Below are positions 53,117 to 61,577 of a stretch of 64,000 bases of DNA, piece after piece. Within the stretch, counting starts at the first letter, position 1; each line of letters starts with the position of its first letter. The DNA comes from Catenulispora sp. EB89 (lineage in GTDB: Bacteria; Actinomycetota; Actinomycetes; Streptomycetales; Catenulisporaceae), in the NCBI RefSeq assembly GCF_041261445.1, contig NZ_JBGCCU010000035.1, positions 40,677-104,676 on the forward strand. The letters are read 5' to 3'. The notes beneath the pieces are model-generated. The model saw only the letters and a program-made list of their open reading frames with translations. It ran no database searches and was not told the origin of the DNA. Both the position numbers and the translations under genes were made by a program.

Positions 53117-54022
53117 ATGAACGACGAGCTGCTACCGGGTTTCACCGCTCGGCGCGTGGACGCCGAGGGCGTCGGGGTGAACGTGCGCGTGGCCGGCGAC
53201 GGGCCGCCGCTGTTGCTGCTGCACGGCTACCCGCAGACGCACGTGATCTGGCACCGGGTCGCCCCGCTGCTGGCCTCGCGGTACACGGTGGTGCTCACCG
53301 ACCTGCGCGGGTACGGCGACAGCGACAAGCCGGCGTCCACGGCGCCGGGACACGCCGCGTACAGCAAGCGCGCGATGGCGGCCGACCAGTACCTGGTGAT
53401 GCGGGAGCTGGGCTTCGAGCGCTTCGCGGTGGCCGGCCACGACCGCGGCGGCCGGGTCGCGCACCGCCTCGCCCTGGACTACGCGGACGCGGTCGCGGCG
53501 CTGGCGGTGCTGGACATCGTGCCGACCCGGCACACGTTCGCCACCGCCGACACGCACTTCGCGCTGGGGTACTACCACTGGTTCTTCCTGGCCGCCGGCA
53601 ACGGGATCCCCGAGCACCTGATCGGCGCCGACCCAGGGTTCTGGGTCCGGACCCGGATGCAGGCCCGGCATCACGGCGGCACGCCGTTCCATCCCACGGC
53701 CATGGCCGAGTACGTGCGGTGCTTCTCCGACCCGGCGGCGATCCACGCTTCGTGCGAGGACTACCGGGCCGCGGCGGGCATCGATCTGGAGCACGACGAG
53801 GCGGACGCGGCTGCGGGTCGGCTCGTGGAGTGTCCAGTGCTGGCATTGTGGGGAGAACACAGTTTCGTCGGACGGAGTTACGACGTGCTGGACGTGTGGC
53901 GCGACTACGCGAAGGTGGTCATCGGGCAGGCATTGCCGTGCGACCACTACGTGCCCGAGGAGGCGCCGGAGGCCACGGCGTCCGTGCTGGCGGAGTTCCT
54001 GGCCCGGCAGGGGTGGTCCTGA
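53117..54022 (+). CDS. Alpha/beta hydrolase, haloacetate (fluoroacetate) dehalogenase-like
   Basis: A 301-residue hydrolase. The nucleophile elbow AVAGHDRGGRVAHRLALDYA holds the Asp and the two Arg that bind carboxylate in fluoroacetate dehalogenases. The halide-pocket residues also appear: His-Trp in YYHWFFLAAG, Tyr in CEDYRAAAGID, and catalytic His in CDHYVPEEAPE, with Asp in VLDIVPT. ATG 53117 has a weak AGGG. A LysR operator precedes it. The full residue set supports dehalogenase or epoxide-hydrolase chemistry; the natural substrate is not clear. Confidence 0.85.
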   Translation: MNDELLPGFTARRVDAEGVGVNVRVAGDGPPLLLLHGYPQTHVIWHRVAPLLASRYTVVLTDLRGYGDSDKPASTAPGHAAYSKRAMAADQYLVMRELGFERFAVAGHDRGGRVAHRLALDYADAVAALAVLDIVPTRHTFATADTHFALGYYHWFFLAAGNGIPEHLIGADPGFWVRTRMQARHHGGTPFHPTAMAEYVRCFSDPAAIHASCEDYRAAAGIDLEHDEADAAAGRLVECPVLALWGEHSFVGRSYDVLDVWRDYAKVVIGQALPCDHYVPEEAPEATASVLAEFLARQGWS

Positions 54023-55152
54023 TGACTGCTGCCGACAACCTGGGAACCGGTCCGGCGGCCGCCACCGAGCGTGCGGTGTCCCGGCTGGCCGAACTGGTCG
54101 GGCACGAGACTCCGTCCGGCTACGCCGCGGGCTTGCACGCGTGCTACGACCTGCTGACCTCTTGGGCTCCGGCGGGTTTGGGCACGCCGCACCGCATGAT
54201 GCGGGACGAGGTCCCGCACCTGTTCTGGCCCAAGCGGTCCGGGGCGCCCGGGGGTGTGCTGCTGCTGTGCCATGCCGACACCGTCTGGCCGTTGGGGACG
54301 CTGGCTGAACGTCCCTTCGCTCGCCAGAACGGCCGCCTGACCGGGCCTGGCGCCTTCGATATGAAGGCCGGTCTGGTGATCGGGTGGGAGGCGCTTGCTC
54401 TGGCCGCCGATAGTGGGGGTCTGGAGCATGTCAGTGTCCTGGTGACCGGGGACGAGGAGACCGGGTCGCCTACGTCTCGCGCGCTGGTCGAATCCGCTGC
54501 TGCGGACTGCTCGGCCGTGTTGGTGCTGGAGCCCGGTGAAGGTGACGCCGCCAAGGTCGCGCGCAAGGGCGTGGGCTTGTACCGGATCGCCGTGCAGGGC
54601 CGCGCCTCGCATGCCGGACTTGAGCCGGAGGCCGGTGTCAACGCTCTGATCGAGCTGGCGAGCCAGGTGCTTGCTGTGGCCGGGCTCGGCGACAGCGGCG
54701 CCGGCACGACTGTCACTCCCACCGTCGCTTCTGCGGGCACCACCACCAATACGGTGCCCGAGGCGGCCGCTTTCAACGTCGATGTGCGCGCCTGGCAGCT
54801 GACCGAGCTGCAGCGTGTCGACGCCGCGTTGCACGCGCTTGTGCCTCGGCACCCCGAGGCTCGTCTGGAGGTGTCCGGCGGTATCAACCGGGCGCCGCTG
54901 GAGCAGGCCATGTCCGCCGATCTGCTGGACCTGGCACAGGAGGTATCCCGCGAGCGAGGCCTGCCGTCGTTGGGCGCGGCGCTCGTCGGCGGCGGATCGG
55001 ACGGCAACTTCACCGCCGGTCTGGGGATCCCGACGCTTGACGGCCTCGGCCCTCGCGGTGCCGGTGCTCATGCCCGCCACGAATGGGTCGCTGAGGAATC
55101 TCTGCTCGAACGCGCGGCTCTGGTCGCCGGGCTGATCGAAGCCCTGCGCTGA
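54022..55152 (+). CDS. M20 metallopeptidase, carboxypeptidase G2-like
   Basis: A 376-residue zinc peptidase. Metal-binding motifs are LLLCHADTVWP, LTGPGAFDMKAGL and LVTGDEETGSPTSRALVES; the dimerisation domain starts near VQGRASHAGLEPEAGVNALI. The pattern matches glutamate carboxypeptidase/ArgE-like enzymes. The start overlaps the hydrolase stop by one base (TGATG), so the two are translationally coupled. The likely function is cleaving an N-acyl or glutamyl bond of a compound handled by this cluster. No signal peptide. Confidence 0.9.
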   Translation: MTAADNLGTGPAAATERAVSRLAELVGHETPSGYAAGLHACYDLLTSWAPAGLGTPHRMMRDEVPHLFWPKRSGAPGGVLLLCHADTVWPLGTLAERPFARQNGRLTGPGAFDMKAGLVIGWEALALAADSGGLEHVSVLVTGDEETGSPTSRALVESAAADCSAVLVLEPGEGDAAKVARKGVGLYRIAVQGRASHAGLEPEAGVNALIELASQVLAVAGLGDSGAGTTVTPTVASAGTTTNTVPEAAAFNVDVRAWQLTELQRVDAALHALVPRHPEARLEVSGGINRAPLEQAMSADLLDLAQEVSRERGLPSLGAALVGGGSDGNFTAGLGIPTLDGLGPRGAGAHARHEWVAEESLLERAALVAGLIEALR

Positions 55153-55265
55153 CACCGGGTCCCGCAGTACCCGCACCCACCATTCCCTTTCCCATCGCTC
55201 ACTGACACGACCGGTATCGCTGCCCCTCACTATCGGCGCACCGGTTGAGAAGAGGTTGACAAATA

Positions 55266-57065
55266 ATGAACCGGCAGCTGAGCAATACCCCAGGCGGCAT
55301 CGGCCGCTCAGGAAGTACTGGTCGTACCCGCGATATCCACCGCACCGCTGGCTCCCGCGGCATCCGTCGCACTCGCCGCACCGGGCCGGTCGCCGTCGTG
55401 GTCGCAGGCCTTTCCCTGTCCCTGGTCCTGGCCGGCTGCGGCGGTGGCTCCGCGAACCCGTCGGCCGGGTCGGCGGTGCGTACCCAGACCGCGGCTCCCG
55501 TGGCCGTGCGCCAGGGCGGCAGCCTGGTCATCGGCGCCGAGCAGGAACCGGACTGCGCGGACTGGCTGGGCACGTGCAGTGGCGCCGTGTGGGGCGAGTA
55601 CATCATGAAGAACGAGACGATCCCGCAGGTGTTCACGGTCGCCAAGCAGGGCGCCGACTGGGTGCCGGCGGCCTCGCCGCTGATGGCCGGCGAGCCGACG
55701 ATCACCGGGGACGCGCAGCCGAAGATCACCTACCGGCTGAACCCGAAGGCGGTCTGGTCCGACGGCCAGCCGATCACCTCCGCCGACCTGAAGTACACGG
55801 CGCTGCAGGTGCGCGACGGCCAGGACATCTTCGACAAGACCGGGTACAGCCTCATCACCTCGATCGACACCCCGGATCCGCAGACCGCTGTCGTGACGCT
55901 CAGCAAGTCGTTCGGCAACTGGAAGATGCTGTTCAGCGGCGACTACGGGGTGCTGCCGTCGCATCTGCTGGCCGGCAAGGACCGGGACGCGGTGATGAAG
56001 AACGGGTACAGCTTCAGCGGCGGGCCGTGGAAGATCGAGCAGTGGGTGCGGGGGAGCAGCGTCACCCTGGTGCCCAACGACAAGTACTGGGGTCCCAAGC
56101 CGCATCTGGACAAGGTGACGTTCCAGTTCACCGCCGACACGGCCGCGGCCTTCCAGGCGTTCCGCTCCGGGCAGCTGGACGCGCTGTACCCGTCGCCGCA
56201 GCTGGACGTCATCGACCAGATCAAGGCCGGCCTGCCGAACGCGGACATCCAGACCGACGCGCAGTCGGGGAACCTGGAGGCGCTGTGGATGAACAACGCC
56301 CGGTTCCCGTTCGACTCCACGGCGGTGCGCCAGGCCGTGGCGTACGCCATCGACCGCCAGGCGCTGGTGACGCGGCTGTACGGGCCGCTGGGCTCGACGA
56401 GCCCGGCACAGAGCTTCAACTCCCCGATGCTGTCCCGCTACGCCGGCACCGACTTCTCGGTCTACCACCTGGACCTGGCGAAGGTCACGGCCCTGATGAC
56501 CGGCGCGGGCTGGGCCAAGAACGCCGACGGCATCTGGGCCAAGGACGGCCGCCCGGCGGCGTTCACCATCACCTCGCTGTCCGGCAACAAGCGCCGCGAA
56601 CTGATCGAGCAGGTACTCCAGGCCCAGCTGAAGCAGGCCGGGTTCACCCTGACCATCAAGAACAGCACCGCCGCCGAGATCTTCAGCAAGACCGCCCCGG
56701 CCGGCGACTTCGACCTGGGCCTGTGGACCATCGTGGACACCTTCCCGGCCCCGACCCTGGACGCCAGCTTCGCCTCGCAGAACATCCCGGGCCCGTCGAA
56801 CGGCCAGGCCGGCATCAACTTCATCCGGTCGAACTACCCGCAGCTCGATCAGCTGCTCGGCAAGGTCGCGAACACCACCGACGAGACCGCCCGCCGCCAG
56901 GCGTCGCTGGGAGCCGACACGTTCATCGCGAACAACGTGGTGTCGCTGCCGATCAGCGCGGTGCCGAACGTGCTGCTGTGGAACAAGCGGGTCGGCGGGC
57001 CGATCAGCATCAATCCTTCGGAGGGGCCTTGGTGGAACCTCGCGGAGTGGGGGCTGGTTTCGTGA
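55266..57065 (+). CDS. Family 5 solute-binding lipoprotein with long N-terminal extension
   Basis: A 599-residue binding protein. The lipobox LVLAGC has Cys near residue 62, leaving a ~40-residue Arg/Gly-rich region before the signal helix (RRTRRTGPVAVVVAG), longer than normal; a later start is conceivable but none has a good site. ATG 55266 has GAAGAGG about ten bases upstream. Family motifs include QEPDCADWLGTCSGAVWGEY, YRLNPKAVWSDGQPITSADL and AVAYAIDRQALVTRLYG. It is the first gene of the third peptide importer, 113 bp after the M20 gene. Confidence 0.92.
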   Translation: MNRQLSNTPGGIGRSGSTGRTRDIHRTAGSRGIRRTRRTGPVAVVVAGLSLSLVLAGCGGGSANPSAGSAVRTQTAAPVAVRQGGSLVIGAEQEPDCADWLGTCSGAVWGEYIMKNETIPQVFTVAKQGADWVPAASPLMAGEPTITGDAQPKITYRLNPKAVWSDGQPITSADLKYTALQVRDGQDIFDKTGYSLITSIDTPDPQTAVVTLSKSFGNWKMLFSGDYGVLPSHLLAGKDRDAVMKNGYSFSGGPWKIEQWVRGSSVTLVPNDKYWGPKPHLDKVTFQFTADTAAAFQAFRSGQLDALYPSPQLDVIDQIKAGLPNADIQTDAQSGNLEALWMNNARFPFDSTAVRQAVAYAIDRQALVTRLYGPLGSTSPAQSFNSPMLSRYAGTDFSVYHLDLAKVTALMTGAGWAKNADGIWAKDGRPAAFTITSLSGNKRRELIEQVLQAQLKQAGFTLTIKNSTAAEIFSKTAPAGDFDLGLWTIVDTFPAPTLDASFASQNIPGPSNGQAGINFIRSNYPQLDQLLGKVANTTDETARRQASLGADTFIANNVVSLPISAVPNVLLWNKRVGGPISINPSEGPWWNLAEWGLVS

Positions 57066-57570
57066 TGGCGCCGACGATGCTTCTGCCGCAGACCTGGCCG
57101 CCGCACCAGCACCAGCGCACACAGCCAGCGCCCCAGCAGCAGCAGCGCCCGCATCCGGGCCCGCAGCCACTGGCACCGTCTCAGCGGCCGCCCTTGCCGC
57201 AGCCGCACCAGCAGTCGGTGCGGCCGCCGCAACCGGTGCCGCACACGCGGCTGCCGCATCAGTGTTCGCAAGCTTCGTCGCAGCAGCCACAGCCTTCGCC
57301 GCCGCCGCGGCCGCACCGACTGGCTTCGGCGCGGTGCTCGCGGCGGCCGCACCGGCTGGCTTCGGTGTCGTGCTTGAGGCTGCTGCACCGGCTGGCTTCG
57401 GCGCCGCACTCGCGGCTGTTGCACCGACTGGCTTCGGTGCCGCGCTCGCCGCAGCCGCACCGACTGGCTTCGGTGTCGTGCTCGCGGCTGTTGCACCGAC
57501 TGGCTTCGGTGTCGCGCTCGCCGCAGCCGCAGCAGCGCTTGGTGCGATCGCAAGCCTCGGAGGCGCCACC
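57066..57570 (+). other. Repeat-rich spacer between binding protein and permease, open in all three frames
   Basis: 505 bp that interrupt an otherwise tight operon. One frame starts at ATG 57065, overlapping the SBP stop as TGATG, encodes 170 residues rich in Pro, Gln, His, then RLAS repeats, and stops at 57577 just past the permease ATG (ATGCTGA). The permease frame itself is also open (Ala-rich, APTGFGxxLAAA). All frames look like translated minisatellite, so I make no protein call. The permease has its own good ribosome-binding site at 57559. Confidence 0.6.
57313..57528 (+). repeat. 36-bp minisatellite, six tandem copies
   Basis: Unit GCACCGACTGGCTTCGGTGT... repeats at 57313, 57349, 57385, 57421, 57457 and 57493 with small differences; 36 is a multiple of three, keeping every frame open. 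In the permease frame each unit reads APTGFGxxLAAA. There are no unique spacers, so it is not CRISPR. Confidence 0.9.
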
Positions 57571-58539
57571 ATGCTGACCTTCGTGGCCCGCCGCCTGGCC
57601 ACCTCCGTGCCCGTCGTGATCATCGCCTCCTTCCTGCTCTTCTGGGCGGTGCGCGCCACCTTCGACCCGCTGGCCAAGCTCCGCCAGTCCCACGACCCGA
57701 CCGCCCTGCCGCGCGAGACCGCGCGGCTGGGCCTGAACCGGCCGGTCCCGGTGCAGTACCTGCGCTGGATGAAGGCGTTCGTTACCGGCGACTGGGGCAC
57801 CAGCACCCGCACCGGCGGCGCCGTCTCCACCATGATCGGGTCGGCGCTCGCCACGACCGCGCAGCTGGTGGTCTGGGGCGTGCTGTTCGCGGCGGTGCTG
57901 GCGCTGGCCGTCGGGCTGTACTCCGCCTCGCGGCAGTACTCGGTCGGCGACTACGGCTTCACCGCGCTGTCGTATCTGGGTATCGCGATGCCCGCGTTCT
58001 GGGTCGGCCTGATCCTCATCCAGGCCCTGGCGATCTGGCCGCAGCAGCAGTTCGGCATGGCCGACCCGCCGCTCTACTTCATCGGCCTGCACTCGCCCGG
58101 CTCCCGCGGCGTGAACCTCGACTACCTGCGGCACCTCGTGCTGCCGGTGCTGACCATGACCGTCGGGCTGGTGGCCGGGTGGTCGCGCTTCAGCCGGGCG
58201 GCGCTGGTGGAGTCGCTGGGTTCGGACTATGTGCGCACGGCCCGGGCCAAGGGCGTGCCGCGTCGACGGATCCTGATCCGGCACGCGCTGCGCAACTCCC
58301 TCGCCCCCTTCGTGACCGTGGTGGCCATGGACGCCGCGCTCCTGGTCGGCGGCCTGGTGGTCACCGAGCAGATCTACTCCATCCCCGGCATGGGCCGGCT
58401 GTTCCTGGACTCGATGATGGCCGGCGACGTCTTCACCCTCGTGCCCTGGATGCTGGTCATCGCGCTCGCCATGATCCTCTTCAATCTCCTGGCGGACGCC
58501 GCGTACGCCCTGTTGGACCCCCGGGTGAATCTGCGATGA
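57571..58539 (+). CDS. Peptide/nickel-type ABC permease, DppB-like
   Basis: A 322-residue permease with ATG 57571 and GGAGG eight bases before. Motifs are MLTFVARRLATSVPVVIIAS, RLGLNRPVPVQYLRWMKAFV, the EAA loop YVRTARAKGVPRRRILIRHA, and ALLDPRVNLR at the end. The repeat region upstream is in frame, and a fused N-terminus of over 100 Ala-rich residues is possible if translation starts earlier (GTG 57262), but the strong ribosome-binding site favours 57571. Confidence 0.92.
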   Translation: MLTFVARRLATSVPVVIIASFLLFWAVRATFDPLAKLRQSHDPTALPRETARLGLNRPVPVQYLRWMKAFVTGDWGTSTRTGGAVSTMIGSALATTAQLVVWGVLFAAVLALAVGLYSASRQYSVGDYGFTALSYLGIAMPAFWVGLILIQALAIWPQQQFGMADPPLYFIGLHSPGSRGVNLDYLRHLVLPVLTMTVGLVAGWSRFSRAALVESLGSDYVRTARAKGVPRRRILIRHALRNSLAPFVTVVAMDAALLVGGLVVTEQIYSIPGMGRLFLDSMMAGDVFTLVPWMLVIALAMILFNLLADAAYALLDPRVNLR

Positions 58540-59447
58540 CCGAGACCAAGATCGACACCGGGATCGACGCCGGGGCTGCGAAAAAGACCGACAGCAACCG
58601 CGAGCCCAGCCAGGCGCGAATCGCCCTGCGCCGCTTCGCCCGCCACAAGGTCGCCGTCGCCGGCCTGGTCGTCCTGGCGGCTCTGACCGTCGGCTGCTTC
58701 GGCGCCGGCCTGCTCGCGCCCTACCCGCACAACGCCCAGGACCTGCTCCTCGGCGCCGCCCCGCCGTCCGGCGCGCACCTGCTCGGCACCGACGAGCTCG
58801 GCCGCGACTACCTCTCCGAGGTCATGTACGCCGGGCAGGTGTCCCTGGCCATCGGCCTCGGCGTGGGCGTGCTGTCCACGGCGCTCGGCACGCTGCTCGG
58901 CGCCGTCGCCGGCTACTTCGGCGGCTGGGTCGACGAAGTGCTCATGCGCGTGACCGACCTGTTCCTCATCGTGCCCGCGATCGCGTTGCTGGCCCTGGCG
59001 ATCCAGGGCCTGGGCTCCTCCCCGCCGACCATCGTCCTGGTGCTGGCGGGCATCGGCTGGACCAGCATCGCCCGCGTGGTGCGTGCCCAGGTGCTCAGCC
59101 TGCGCGAGAAGGAGTACATCGACGCGGCCAGGGTCCTCGGCGTCCCGACCCGGCGCATCCTGTGGCGGCACCTGCTGCCCAACCTGACCGGCGTGATCGT
59201 CGTCAACGTCTCGCTGGCGGTGGCCGCCTCGGTGATCCTGGAATCGACGCTGAGCTTCCTCGGCTTCGGCGTCCAGCCGCCCCGCTCCAGCTGGGGCACC
59301 ATGCTCAGCCAGGCCTCCGGCATGGTCGGCACCTCCCACTCCTACCTGCTCTACGCGCCGGGCCTGGCGATCCTGGCCACGGTGCTGGCGGTGAACTTCG
59401 TCGGCGACGGGTTGCGCGACGCCCTGGATCCGCAAGGAAGGCAATAG
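58536..59447 (+). CDS. Peptide/nickel-type ABC permease, DppC-like
   Basis: A 303-residue permease starting at ATG 58536 (ATGA overlap). HLLGTDELGRDYLSEVMYAG, the EAA loop YIDAARVLGVPTRRILWRHL and STLSFLGFGVQPPRSSWGTM are family hallmarks. The N-terminal ~30 residues are hydrophilic and Asp/Lys-rich. Confidence 0.93.
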   Translation: MTETKIDTGIDAGAAKKTDSNREPSQARIALRRFARHKVAVAGLVVLAALTVGCFGAGLLAPYPHNAQDLLLGAAPPSGAHLLGTDELGRDYLSEVMYAGQVSLAIGLGVGVLSTALGTLLGAVAGYFGGWVDEVLMRVTDLFLIVPAIALLALAIQGLGSSPPTIVLVLAGIGWTSIARVVRAQVLSLREKEYIDAARVLGVPTRRILWRHLLPNLTGVIVVNVSLAVAASVILESTLSFLGFGVQPPRSSWGTMLSQASGMVGTSHSYLLYAPGLAILATVLAVNFVGDGLRDALDPQGRQ

Positions 59448-59450
59448 GCA

Positions 59451-60512
59451 ATGACGACAGCCGCGACGAACAATTCCGGGGGCCCGACCGACTCGGCGAT
59501 CCCGACCGGTGCCGCGGGATCGCCGGACGTACCGCTGCTGGCGGTCCGCGACCTGACCGTCCGCTACCGCTCCGAGGCCGGCCCGGTGACCGCCGTGACC
59601 GGGCTCAGCTTCGACGTCGCCGCCGGCGAGACCCTCGGCATCGTCGGCGAGTCCGGCTCCGGCAAGTCCGCCGCTTCGATGGCGGTCATGGGCCTGTTGC
59701 CGGCCGGCACCGAGGTGACCGGCTCGATCCGGCTGCGCGGCGAGGAACTGCTGACCCTGTCGGACTCGCAGATGCGCGACGTCCGCGGGCGCCGCATCGC
59801 CATCGTCTTCCAGGACGCGCTGTCCGCCCTGAACCCGATGATGACGGTCGGCGCCCAGCTGGCCGAGGCCGTCGCCGTCCACCACCGCGACCGGGGCCGC
59901 GCCGAGCTGCACGAGCGCGCCGCCGAGCTGCTCGACCTGGTCGGTATCCCCGACCCGCGGGCACGGCTGGACCAGTACCCGCACGAGTACTCCGGCGGCA
60001 TGCGCCAGCGGGCCCTGATCGCGATGTCCATCGCCAACGACCCGGAGATCCTGATCGCCGACGAGCCGACCACGGCGCTCGACGTCACCGTCCAGGCGCA
60101 GGTCCTGGAGGTGATCGAGCGGGTGCAGGACCGCACCGACACCGCGGTCGTGCTGATCACCCACGACCTCGGCGTCGTCGCGGGTCTGGCCGACCGGGTC
60201 CTGGTGCTCTATTCCGGCACGAAGCTGGAGGACGGCCCGGTCGACGACCTCTTCCACGCCCCCGCGCACCCCTACACCGAAGGCCTGCTGGCCGCGCTAC
60301 CGCGAGTGGACCGCAAGACGGCGCGCCTCGTGCCGATCCCCGGCCAGCCGCCGTCGCCGCACGACCGGCTGGCCGGCTGCCCGTTCGGCCCGCGCTGCGC
60401 GCACGTTGTGCCAGGGGTCTGCGACGCGCCGCAGCTCCCGATGACGCGGGTGTCGCCCGGGCACGACAGCGCCTGCGCACGCGTCCTGGAGCTGATGGGA
60501 GCGGCACGATGA
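59451..60512 (+). CDS. ABC importer ATP-binding protein, DppD-like
   Basis: A 353-residue NBD with ATG 59451 and AAGGAAGG upstream. Walker A GIVGESGSGKSAASMAVMG, Q-loop FQDALSALNPMMTVG, signature YSGGMRQRALIAMSIANDPE, Walker B ILIADEPTTALDVTVQAQVL. The C-terminal oligopeptide-transport extension has Cys in LAGCPFGPRCAHVVPGVCDA, which suggests an Fe-S-like Cys cluster as in other DppD homologues. Confidence 0.93.
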   Translation: MTTAATNNSGGPTDSAIPTGAAGSPDVPLLAVRDLTVRYRSEAGPVTAVTGLSFDVAAGETLGIVGESGSGKSAASMAVMGLLPAGTEVTGSIRLRGEELLTLSDSQMRDVRGRRIAIVFQDALSALNPMMTVGAQLAEAVAVHHRDRGRAELHERAAELLDLVGIPDPRARLDQYPHEYSGGMRQRALIAMSIANDPEILIADEPTTALDVTVQAQVLEVIERVQDRTDTAVVLITHDLGVVAGLADRVLVLYSGTKLEDGPVDDLFHAPAHPYTEGLLAALPRVDRKTARLVPIPGQPPSPHDRLAGCPFGPRCAHVVPGVCDAPQLPMTRVSPGHDSACARVLELMGAAR

Positions 60513-61576
60513 CCGCCGCCGGGGCCGTGACCCAGCCGGCCGCCGCGACCGACGGCGGCCCGGCGATCGACGTCCGCGACCTGATCGCCGAGTACCACCT
60601 CAAAGGCCGCGGCCGCATGGGCCGCAGGACCCGCACGGTGCAGGCGGTCGCCGGGGTGGACCTGACGGTGCCGCGCGGCCGCACGGTCGGCCTGGTCGGG
60701 GAGACCGGCTGCGGCAAGACCACACTGGGCCGGGTGCTGGTGAACCTGGTCCGGCCGGCCGGCGGCGAGATCACGGTCGGCGGGATCGACGTCGCCGCGG
60801 CCCGGGGCGCCGAGCTGCGGCGGCTGCGCCGGACCGTGCAGCTGGTCTTTCAGGACCCTTATTCCTCGCTCAACCCGAAGCTCAGCGTCCGGGCCCTGCT
60901 CACCGAGCCGCTGACGGTGCACGGCCTGCACCCGGGACGGCGCGAGGAGCGCGTCGCCGAGCTGCTGGAGCTGGTCGGCCTGGACCCGGCGCACGCCGGC
61001 CGGTTCCCGCACCAGTTCTCCGGTGGGCAGCGGCAGCGCATCGGCATCGCGCGGGCCCTGGCCGTGGAGCCGCGGATCCTGGTGCTGGACGAGCCGGTGT
61101 CCGCGCTGGACGTGTCCGTGCAGGCCGGCGTGATCAACCTGCTGGAGGACCTGCAGGCAGAACTCGGGCTGAGCTACCTGTTCATCGCGCACGACCTGTC
61201 GGTGGTCCGGCAGATCAGCCACGAGGTGGCGGTGATGTATCTGGGGCGGATCGTCGAGCGGGGCCCGGCCGAGGCGCTGTATGACCGGCCCGCTCACCCC
61301 TATACCAAGGCGCTGCTGTCGGCCGTGCCGGTGCCTGATCCGCGGATTCAGCGCACGCGCAAGCGGATCGTCCTGGACGGCGACGTGCCGAGCCCGCTCG
61401 CCCCGCCGTCGGGATGCCGGTTCCGCACGCGCTGCTGGAAGGCCACTGATATCTGCGCGACGACCGCCCCGCCCCAGACTCTCGTTTCCACACAGCCGGC
61501 CACCGTCGGCGACAGCGAATCCGTACATCAAGTCGCCTGCCATCACCCTGAGCCGCCCGCTCTGATCGGAGCCTGA
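60509..61576 (+). CDS. ABC importer ATP-binding protein, DppF-like
   Basis: A 355-residue NBD with ATGA overlap at 60509. Walker A GLVGETGCGKTTLGRVLVN, Q-loop VFQDPYSSLNPKLSV, signature FSGGQRQRIGIARALAVEPR, Walker B LVLDEPVSALDVSVQAGVIN. A C-terminal extension contains GCRFRTRCWKATDICA, the Cys-rich motif of the family. It completes the third importer. Confidence 0.93.
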   Translation: MTAAGAVTQPAAATDGGPAIDVRDLIAEYHLKGRGRMGRRTRTVQAVAGVDLTVPRGRTVGLVGETGCGKTTLGRVLVNLVRPAGGEITVGGIDVAAARGAELRRLRRTVQLVFQDPYSSLNPKLSVRALLTEPLTVHGLHPGRREERVAELLELVGLDPAHAGRFPHQFSGGQRQRIGIARALAVEPRILVLDEPVSALDVSVQAGVINLLEDLQAELGLSYLFIAHDLSVVRQISHEVAVMYLGRIVERGPAEALYDRPAHPYTKALLSAVPVPDPRIQRTRKRIVLDGDVPSPLAPPSGCRFRTRCWKATDICATTAPPQTLVSTQPATVGDSESVHQVACHHPEPPALIGA

Positions 61577-61577
61577 C

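Noticed and set aside
57313..57528. CRISPR-like periodicity of 36 bp
   Set aside because: Units are contiguous without unique spacers, and no cas genes are present.
57065..57577. 170-codon Pro/Gln/His-rich protein coupled to the SBP gene
   Set aside because: All three frames are open because the repeat unit is a multiple of three; composition is repeat-driven, so kept as a spacer observation and not called as a gene.
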